DNA of 6,353 nt from Acidimicrobiia bacterium (GTDB taxonomy: Bacteria > Actinomycetota > Acidimicrobiia > Acidimicrobiales > Poriferisodalaceae). The notes under the pieces were generated by a model that was not told the DNA's origin, ran no database searches, and worked only from the letters and a program-made list of their open reading frames with translations. The translations under genes and the position numbers were made by a program. The stretch spans positions 1 through 6,353 of the forward strand of contig JALSTE010000806.1 in NCBI GenBank assembly GCA_026983855.1, read 5' to 3'. Below are positions 1 to 4,716 of the stretch, in pieces. The first letter of the stretch is position 1. Every line of letters begins with the position of its first letter.

Positions 1-410
1 GCCACCCTCTGAACACCCCCGGGTACCCGTCGGTAGAGGGCGTAGAAGATCTCACCCCGGCGGGCGTCCACGGTGGAGACGATCAGACGGTCGGTCCACC
101 GGGCGGGAAAGGCGACCAGGTCCAGGCTCGAGACCCCGATCATGGGGATTCTGAGGGCATTGGCGATCACCTTGGCGGTGGCCAGCCCCACCCGCAGCCC
201 GGTGAACAGCCCCGGCCCGGTGTCCACCGCGACCACCCCGATCTCGGACAGACCCACCCGGGCCTGTTCACCGACGAACCGGATGGCCGGAGCCAGGGTC
301 TCGGCGTGCCTGCGGTCGCGCGAGGAGTGGAAGGAGGCCAGAACCCCCTCATGGCCCCCGATGGCCACCCCCACCTGGGGAGTGGCGGTCTCGATACCGA
401 GGATCAACAT
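1..410 (-). CDS. tsaB: TsaB, tRNA t6A biosynthesis protein (partial, N-terminal 136 residues)
   Basis: TsaB is the non-catalytic, ASKHA-fold partner of TsaD. With TsaE it forms the bacterial complex that transfers threonylcarbamoyl to A37 of ANN-decoding tRNAs in the cytoplasm. I translated this frame by hand. It starts MLILGIETATP at residues 1-11, the usual TsaB opening. DTGPGLFTGLRVGLATAK at residues 63-80 is the family's most conserved glycine-rich segment, and VDARRGEIFYALY at residues 114-126 matches the family's DARRGE motif. The reading frame is open to base 1, where the window cuts it; TsaB proteins usually run to about 200-230 residues, so the C-terminal third or more is missing. 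ATG at 410 is chosen because it places the canonical N terminus exactly; the upstream GAGAT is only a weak ribosome binding site. It follows tsaE after a 40-bp gap, the common actinobacterial order, so co-transcription is likely. The family assignment is firm. Confidence 0.93.
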   Translation of the reverse strand, partial: MLILGIETATPQVGVAIGGHEGVLASFHSSRDRRHAETLAPAIRFVGEQARVGLSEIGVVAVDTGPGLFTGLRVGLATAKVIANALRIPMIGVSSLDLVAFPARWTDRLIVSTVDARRGEIFYALYRRVPGGVQRV

Positions 411-450
411 GGGGATCTCAACATCTGGTCCGTACCGCCTCCATCCACGA

Positions 451-942
451 TCATGACACGACCCAGGGGGCCAGAACCCCCGACAGGTGGTTCATTCGGG
501 CCGCCCACCGGCCGCCGACCGCGCTCACCAGCACGATCCGGGTGTCGGGGTCGTCGTCCGGCGGGGCCAGATCCAGCTCCACGGTGAGGTGGTCGGTGGG
601 TACGGCGCCCCTGACGATCTCACCCCACTCGATGAGGGTTATCCCCCCATCGTCGAGGAGGCTGGGCAGATCCAGGTCCGTGACCTCACCCGGCCCGGCG
701 AGTCGGTACACATCGAGGTGGTGGAGAGGCGGGTCGGAGTCGTACTCCCTCACCAGGGTGAACGTCGGGCTGGTGATGGGTTCGGTGATCCCCAGGGCCG
801 CACCGAAGCCCTTGGCCAGCACCGTCTTGCCCGCCCCCAGATCGCCGGTGAGCAGGATCAGGTCCCCGGGCCCGGCCACCCCGGCCAGCACCCCACCGAT
901 GGCCCGGGTGTCCTCGGCGGAGCGACTACGCAGTCTGATCAT
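451..942 (-). CDS. tsaE: TsaE, tRNA t6A biosynthesis ATPase
   Basis: TsaE is the P-loop ATPase that drives turnover of the TsaB-TsaD complex in t6A37 tRNA modification. The product is 163 residues, normal for the family. Visible motifs are the Walker A loop GDLGAGKT (33-40), the family signature SPTFTLVREY (58-67), HLDVYRL (75-81) and the Walker B-like ITLIEWGE (101-108). The same frame is open back to a GTG at 1137, but the extra 65 residues are low-complexity Gly/Arg-rich, overlap the end of alr and have no family counterpart. ATG at 942 gives the expected short leader before the P-loop and has GGGAG seven bases upstream (950-954). The 142-bp gap to alr (943-1084) is the second longest in the window. 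It contains a TACGAT hexamer that could be a -10 box, but I see no convincing -35, so a separate promoter is only a possibility. The tail after about residue 140 looks unconserved. Confidence 0.95.
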   Translation of the reverse strand: MIRLRSRSAEDTRAIGGVLAGVAGPGDLILLTGDLGAGKTVLAKGFGAALGITEPITSPTFTLVREYDSDPPLHHLDVYRLAGPGEVTDLDLPSLLDDGGITLIEWGEIVRGAVPTDHLTVELDLAPPDDDPDTRIVLVSAVGGRWAARMNHLSGVLAPWVVS

Positions 943-949
943 GTCGGGG

Positions 950-954
950 CTCCC
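950..954 (-). promoter_or_regulatory. Ribosome binding site deciding the tsaE start
   Basis: GGGAG on the minus strand, seven bases before ATG 942. It supports this start over the longer in-frame GTG at 1137, which would lie inside the alr coding region. Confidence 0.6.
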
Positions 955-1084
955 ACGGCAGAAAACCGGCCGCTCATCGTATCCAGGCCCGGAACCGACC
1001 ACGACCCCCACCCCGGACCGACCACCGGAACGAACGGGCGCGATCCCCTCCCCGCCCGAACCTCCCCGCCGCCGGGTCGGACGG

Positions 1085-2215
1085 TCACCGCACCCACCGC
1101 CGCGGAACCCGCGAGGAGATCGACGTGAGCACCTCATAGGGAATGGTCCCGGCCCACTCGGACATGGTCTCGGCGGATATGGCCTCGGTTCCCTCCCCTC
1201 CGATCAGGACCACCTCGTCCCCGACGGACACCTCGTGCTCCCCCACGTCCACAACGAGCTGGTCCATGCATATGGTCCCCACCACCGGGTGCCTCAAACC
1301 ACCTATGAGCACCTCCGCCCTGCCCGTCGAGAACCGGTGGTAGCCATCGGCGTAGCCCACGGCCACCGTCGCCAGTCGGGTGTCCCGGGACGAAACCCAT
1401 CGCCATCCGTAACTGACCGGTCGGCCCGCCGGCTGGGTCTTGACGTGGGTCACCCGTGACACCCAGGTCAGGGCCGGCCGCAGTCTCCCCCCGGTCATCT
1501 CCTCCAGATCGAATCCGACGTCGGGGCTCACGCCGTACAGGGCGATTCCCGTCCTCACGGCGTCGAAGCGGGCCTCCACGATTCGCAGGGCCCCGGCGGA
1601 GTTGGCCAGGTGAACGACTGGGGGTCGCATTCCCTCGCCCTGGGCCCAGTCCACGAGGGAGGTGAACAACCGCACCTGATGCAGGGCCGATTCCGGATCG
1701 GGGTCATCGGCACAGGCCAGATGGGAGAAGAGTCCCTGAACCCGAAGCCAGGGCGACTCCCAGGCCCTGGCCATGAAGTCGGGGGCATCGTCCACCGCCA
1801 CTCCGAGGCGTCCCATACCCGTGTCCACCTTGAGGTGGACGACGGCCGGTTCCCCCCTGAGCTCCGCCGCCCGTTCGGTGGCCTCCAGCCCCTGTTCGGA
1901 GGCCACGGTCAGCTCCAGCGACGCCGCCAGTCCCTCCTCGATCTGACCGGGGAGCGACGCCCCCATGACCAGGATCGGTGCCCCGACCCCGGCCCGACGG
2001 AGCTCACGTCCCTCACCGACGTGGGCGACGGCGAGCCGTGAGACGCCTACCTGGTCGAACAACCGCCCGGCCTCGATCAGACCGTGACCGTAGGCATTGG
2101 CCTTGATCACGGGTATGACCTCGGCTGGGGCCACCGTCTCCGCCAGCACGGCCAGATTGGCGGCCAGCCTTCGGCGGTCGACCGCACACCACGTCGGATG
2201 CGTTGAGCCCATCAC
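1085..2215 (-). CDS. alr: Alanine racemase
   Basis: Alr is a cytoplasmic PLP enzyme that interconverts L- and D-alanine, supplying D-Ala for peptidoglycan. The 376-residue product has the normal length and both domains. The PLP lysine is K38 in VIKANAYGHG (36-45), at the start of the TIM barrel. HLKVDTGMGRLG (127-138) and HLANSAGAL (202-210) are the usual barrel motifs. The second catalytic residue is expected to be Y269 in PVSYGWRW, by comparison with the VSYG tyrosine of characterised racemases. VAVGYADGYHR (285-294 region) and GTICMDQLVVDV (313-324) come from the C-terminal beta domain. The start is GTG at 2215, with ATG directly following as codon 2. The GTGA overlaps the TGA stop of nnr by 4 bp, so translation is probably coupled and the two genes share a transcript. 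The same nnr-alr-tsaE-tsaB order is common in Actinomycetota. All key residues are present. Confidence 0.97.
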   Translation of the reverse strand: MMGSTHPTWCAVDRRRLAANLAVLAETVAPAEVIPVIKANAYGHGLIEAGRLFDQVGVSRLAVAHVGEGRELRRAGVGAPILVMGASLPGQIEEGLAASLELTVASEQGLEATERAAELRGEPAVVHLKVDTGMGRLGVAVDDAPDFMARAWESPWLRVQGLFSHLACADDPDPESALHQVRLFTSLVDWAQGEGMRPPVVHLANSAGALRIVEARFDAVRTGIALYGVSPDVGFDLEEMTGGRLRPALTWVSRVTHVKTQPAGRPVSYGWRWVSSRDTRLATVAVGYADGYHRFSTGRAEVLIGGLRHPVVGTICMDQLVVDVGEHEVSVGDEVVLIGGEGTEAISAETMSEWAGTIPYEVLTSISSRVPRRWVR

Positions 2216-3612
2216 CCCGGTCGGATCCCCAGGAGACCGGACAGGGCCACCGGAATCAGATCGACGAGGTCCCCGGCCACCAGGCCGGAACGGGGACCCA
2301 GACTCGGCAGAAAGCCGTGCACCCAGGCGGCGACACCGGCCATCACCAGGGGATCCCCATCGCCCAGCACCGCCCCGATCATCCCCGAGAGCACGTCACC
2401 CGATCCGGCCGTGGCCAGGCGTCGGTCACCGGAGTCGACTATGAGGGCCCGGCCATCGGGTCCGGCCACAACCGTGGGGGCCCCCTTGAGCAGCACCACA
2501 CAGTCACCCCGTCGGGCCGCCTCCCGGGCCGCCGCCAGGGGATCGGCACCGAGGGCACCACCGGTGAGGGCCTCGAACTCACCCCGGTGCGGTGTCAGCA
2601 CGACCGTCCCGCCCCGCCGGGTGGACAGCCGATCCAGATCCAGGGCCCTCAGGGCGTCGGCGTCGGCGACCACCGGCACCACCGCGGCCTCCACCAGTCT
2701 CCGGATCCCCTCGGCGGTGGCCGGATCCCGTCCGAGGCCCGGACCGATGACCAGCGAACGGAACCGTCCGAGATCGGAGAGGACCTCCTCCGCCCATCCC
2801 CCCGTGGACAGGGGGCGCCGAACCACCTCGATCGGGTCCCGGGTCCAGGGTCCCCCACCCCACCCGCTGACGACCACCATCCCCGCCCCGCAACGGTGTG
2901 CGGACCCGGTACACAGCACACCGGCCCCATCCATTCCATCCGAGCCGGCCACGACCCTCACCGCCCGGGTCCACTTGTGGGCGGTACGGGCTCGTCGCGG
3001 CCACCGATCCGACACGTCCCCGGGGCCGGGACGCCAGGTGTCGACCTCCGCCGGTCCCAGGTCCAGACCCAGATCACGGACCACGATCCGACCACAGACA
3101 TCAGGGCCGTCACCGAGAAGCAGGCCGGGTTTGAGGGCCCCGAACGTCACCGTCTCCGTCGCCGCCAGAGCCCCCCGATTCTCCCCGGTGAGCCCGTCCA
3201 GTCCGCTGGGGATGTCGACGGCCAGAACCGGTGTCCCTCCCACCGTCGGTGGTTCATAGACACCACGGAAGCCGGTGCCGAAGGCGGCGTCCACCACCAG
3301 GTCGTACCCACGCAGATCCCCGGGGCCCGGCGGGATCGTGTCCACCCGCACCCCGGCCCGTTCCAGGTGTCGGGCGGCCACCCGGCCATCGGCGCCGTTG
3401 TTCCCCTTCCCGGCCACCACCGCGACCCTCCGACCGTAGGTACCACCCAGTAGGGCCCGGGCGGCCCGGTGAACCTCCCACCCGGCCATCTCCACCAACT
3501 CGGCCAGGCTGCGACCAGCGGCCCGGTCGACCACTCTCATGGCCTCGGGAGGGACAACCGGCTGCATCTGGTCCATGGTGCCATGCCCCGGCCGCCGACC
3601 ACCGACGCCCAC
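2212..3612 (-). CDS. nnr: Bifunctional NAD(P)H-hydrate epimerase / ADP-dependent dehydratase
   Basis: Nnr repairs NADHX and NADPHX, the hydrated forms of NAD(P)H. The N-terminal YjeF_N domain epimerises R- and S-forms, and the C-terminal ribokinase-like YjeF_C domain dehydrates the S-form using ADP. In the 466-residue product, YjeF_N shows GKGNNGADGRVAARHL (68-83), VDAAFGTGF (107-115) and AVDIPSGLDG (131-140). YjeF_C shows GSDGMDGAG (223-231), IGPGLGRD (289-296), VADADAL (315-321), LTPHRGEFEALTG (339-351), LLKGAPTVV (374-382), the catalytic TAGSGDVLSG (401-410) and GLVAGDLVDLIP (443-454). The NNGGDG loop typical of the epimerase reads NNGADG here. GTG at 3612 is preferred over internal ATGs at residues 13 and 16 because it has the window's best Shine-Dalgarno, GGAGGG. 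The gap after the UGSC gene is only 18 bp, and the 3' end overlaps alr by 4 bp, so this is the middle of an operon. Confidence 0.95.
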   Translation of the reverse strand: MGVGGRRPGHGTMDQMQPVVPPEAMRVVDRAAGRSLAELVEMAGWEVHRAARALLGGTYGRRVAVVAGKGNNGADGRVAARHLERAGVRVDTIPPGPGDLRGYDLVVDAAFGTGFRGVYEPPTVGGTPVLAVDIPSGLDGLTGENRGALAATETVTFGALKPGLLLGDGPDVCGRIVVRDLGLDLGPAEVDTWRPGPGDVSDRWPRRARTAHKWTRAVRVVAGSDGMDGAGVLCTGSAHRCGAGMVVVSGWGGGPWTRDPIEVVRRPLSTGGWAEEVLSDLGRFRSLVIGPGLGRDPATAEGIRRLVEAAVVPVVADADALRALDLDRLSTRRGGTVVLTPHRGEFEALTGGALGADPLAAAREAARRGDCVVLLKGAPTVVAGPDGRALIVDSGDRRLATAGSGDVLSGMIGAVLGDGDPLVMAGVAAWVHGFLPSLGPRSGLVAGDLVDLIPVALSGLLGIRPG

Positions 3613-3615
3613 CGT

Positions 3616-3621
3616 CCCTCC
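3616..3621 (-). promoter_or_regulatory. Ribosome binding site deciding the nnr start
   Basis: GGAGGG on the minus strand, three bases before GTG 3612 (about five from the GGAGG core). It lies in the 18-bp gap after the UGSC gene stop. The later in-frame ATGs have no comparable site, so the 12-residue leader MGVGGRRPGHGT is probably translated. Confidence 0.65.
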
Positions 3622-3630
3622 GGCCGGGGT

Positions 3631-4179
3631 TCAATCCCCCAGGAGGGCGCCGATCACGCGTTCCACGACCCCGTCGGCGATGACCGACATCTCCTCGTCG
3701 GTTCGATCCTGGATCGGGTGCTCGACGAAGACGGCCATGTTCTCCGCCCCGAGGGCGGCGGCCTGGGCGGCGGCGCCGTCAACGAACTGGTCGGAGGCCA
3801 CGAAGACCCCCCTGACACCGCGGGACTCCAGGTCGACGATGTCGTGCACACTGCACGACGTGCAGCTGCCTCAATCGGCGAGGGCCTCGATGACCGCTTC
3901 GCACTGGGTGGCGATCTGGTGTCGCAGATCGACGGGGGCCGGTTTGGCGAAGGTCGGTTTGCGGAACCGCAGGACCCTCGCCCCCCGGTTCTCCAGATGT
4001 TCCTGGACCCGGTCCAGGAACAGGTTCCCCCGGGCCTTGGATATGTCGAGCAGTCCGATGGTACGGCCGTCGATGGACCCCAGGGGTTCGGGCCGGGCCC
4101 GGGAGGCGGGAACCCTCTCACTGGTGGGATCCACCAGGATCCGGACTTCCGATGTACCGCTGACCGTGGCCGAACTCAC
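3631..4179 (-). CDS. UGSC-motif selenoprotein (in-frame UGA read as selenocysteine at residue 103)
   Basis: Two consecutive open frames (4179-3871 and downstream of 3870) are in the same phase, separated only by a TGA at 3873-3871. Read through, they give a 182-residue protein with Sec103. The centre reads ALAD-U-GSCTSCSVHDIVDLE, giving a U-G-S-C redox motif (Sec103, Cys106) with a further Cys109. Residues 41-72 (IGLLDISKARGN, then VQEHLENRGARVLRF) look like a beta-alpha-beta unit, and RGVRGVFVASDQF after the motif looks like another strand, so a small Rossmann-like fold is plausible. I see no signal peptide or membrane segment, so it is probably cytoplasmic. I recall UGSC-motif proteins being named as a (seleno)protein family with Cys homologues; their substrate is not known to me. 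U-G-x-C-T also resembles the active site of GrdB-type selenoproteins of glycine reductase. The GTG start has GGGAGG four bases upstream. The real stop is TGA at 3633-3631. The gene sits 18 bp before nnr, so the two are probably co-transcribed. The alternative is a pseudogene, but both halves look intact. Confidence 0.85.
3841..3859 (-). promoter_or_regulatory. Candidate bacterial SECIS element
   Basis: In the mRNA (minus strand) GUCGUGCA-GUG-UGCACGAC forms a perfect 8-bp hairpin with a 3-nt loop whose first base is G. The loop begins 19 nt after the UGA at 3873-3871. Bacterial SECIS elements are known to be stem-loops inside the coding region just after the UGA, with a small apical loop carrying G in its first or second position and roughly 16-37 nt between UGA and loop; SelB binds them. 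All these criteria are met. A competing 6-bp hairpin, CUGCAC-GUC-GUGCAG, has its loop only 11 nt from the UGA and fits less well. Binding by SelB is inferred. Confidence 0.75.
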
Positions 4180-4180
4180 A

Positions 4181-4200
4181 GCGCCTCCCAGTGCCTCCCA
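4181..4200 (-). repeat. Tandem 10-bp duplication carrying two Shine-Dalgarno sequences before the UGSC gene
   Basis: On the minus strand TGGGAGGCAC is followed directly by TGGGAGGCGC (one mismatch). Each copy contains GGGAGG. The proximal copy is four bases from GTG 4179 and decides that start. The distal copy is 14 bases from it and could act as a standby site. An ATG at 4201-4199 overlaps the distal copy but is out of frame. Confidence 0.6.
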
Positions 4201-4230
4201 TTGACTCCCCGTCGTCAGTCTACCGGCGGT

Positions 4231-4311
4231 GGCCCCGTCCCCGACGGGCCGACCCTTGACCCTCGAACCGGGCTCGATCCGCCCCCGGCGGCCCCACCCC
4301 CGACGGGCCGA
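4231..4311. repeat. Imperfect direct repeat in the acpS-UGSC spacer
   Basis: Bases 4231-4252 and 4290-4311 are 22-bp copies differing at two positions; 14 bases (CCCCGACGGGCCGA) are identical. A shared CCGGCGG lies just before each copy (4223-4229 and 4285-4291). The spacer (4180-4335, 156 bp) also holds two GC hairpins, CCCGTC-CCC-GACGGG at 4234-4248 and CCCCG-TC-CGGGG at 4323-4334. Neither is followed by a T-tract in the transcribed direction, so they are not standard terminators. The repeat may be a local duplication or a regulator site; the sequence does not decide. Confidence 0.55.
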
Positions 4312-4335
4312 GCCACCGATCCCCCCGTCCGGGGC

Positions 4336-4701
4336 TCAGAGGGCGACGACCACCGCCTGGGCCATGGAGTCGGTGTGGGTGAGGCTCACCTCGAACCTCT
4401 CCACCCCCAGATCCGCCGCCAGCTCCGCCGCCCGGCCCCTCACCACCAGATGGGGGCGCCCGTCATCGCTCCGGTCCACCCACACGTCGTGGAAGCCGAA
4501 GGCTCCCAGCCCGACCCCGAGGGCCTTCATGGTTGCCTCCTTGGCCGCGAACCGGGCCGCCAGGCGTTCGGTGGGGTCGTTGGCGGTGTTGGCGTACTCC
4601 AACTCCTCGGGGGTGAACAGGCGGGTCGCCATGGCCCGACGCCGGGCGAGCATGTCCCGGAACCGACCCACCTCCACGTTGTCGATGCCGATTCCCTTCA
4701 C
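4336..4701 (-). CDS. acpS: Holo-[acyl-carrier-protein] synthase
   Basis: AcpS transfers the 4'-phosphopantetheine of coenzyme A onto the conserved serine of acyl carrier protein, activating it for fatty acid synthesis in the cytoplasm. The 121-residue length is typical of the compact, trimer-forming AcpS type. The N terminus MKGIGIDNVEVGRF contains the Mg-binding aspartate D7 (GID motif). ARFAAKEATMKALG (49-62) is the family signature, with E55 as the second metal ligand. SLTHTDSMAQAVVVAL (106-121) is the expected C-terminal strand. LFTPEELEYA (28-37) is also typical. The start is GTG at 4701, 15 bp after the TGA stop of the glmS-like gene; the only upstream purine run is a weak GAGAG, which suggests translational coupling to glmS. 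An ATG at 4715 is out of frame. A 156-bp spacer separates it from the UGSC gene. Confidence 0.96.
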   Translation of the reverse strand: MKGIGIDNVEVGRFRDMLARRRAMATRLFTPEELEYANTANDPTERLAARFAAKEATMKALGVGLGAFGFHDVWVDRSDDGRPHLVVRGRAAELAADLGVERFEVSLTHTDSMAQAVVVAL

Positions 4702-4716
4702 GGCCGAACTCTCATG

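Noticed and set aside
943..1137. A 65-residue N-terminal extension of TsaE starting at GTG 1137
   Set aside because: It is Gly/Arg-rich low complexity, overlaps the end of alr and lacks family support. ATG 942 with GGGAG upstream gives the normal TsaE N terminus.
3631..3849. A separate 72-residue gene starting at GTG 3849
   Set aside because: It starts inside the hairpin, has no ribosome binding site, and is in phase with the upstream frame across a single TGA flanked by a recognisable UGSC motif.
3871..4179. Pseudogene or nonsense mutation of the upstream UGSC frame
   Set aside because: There is only one stop, no frame change, it lies exactly at the Sec position of a UxxC motif, and a well-spaced hairpin follows. 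A Trp/Cys-to-stop error in sequencing remains possible but less likely.
4217..4222. TAGACT as a -10 promoter box for the UGSC gene (minus strand)
   Set aside because: It fits TAnnnT, but the region 16-18 bases upstream is GC-rich with no -35-like hexamer, so I could not support a promoter.
4234..4248. Rho-independent terminator after acpS
   Set aside because: The 6-bp GC hairpin has no T-tract on its 3' side in the transcribed direction, and neither does the 5-bp hairpin at 4323-4334.
4713..4715. ATG at 4715 as an alternative acpS start
   Set aside because: It is 14 bases from GTG 4701, so out of frame, and it runs into a TGA after five codons.
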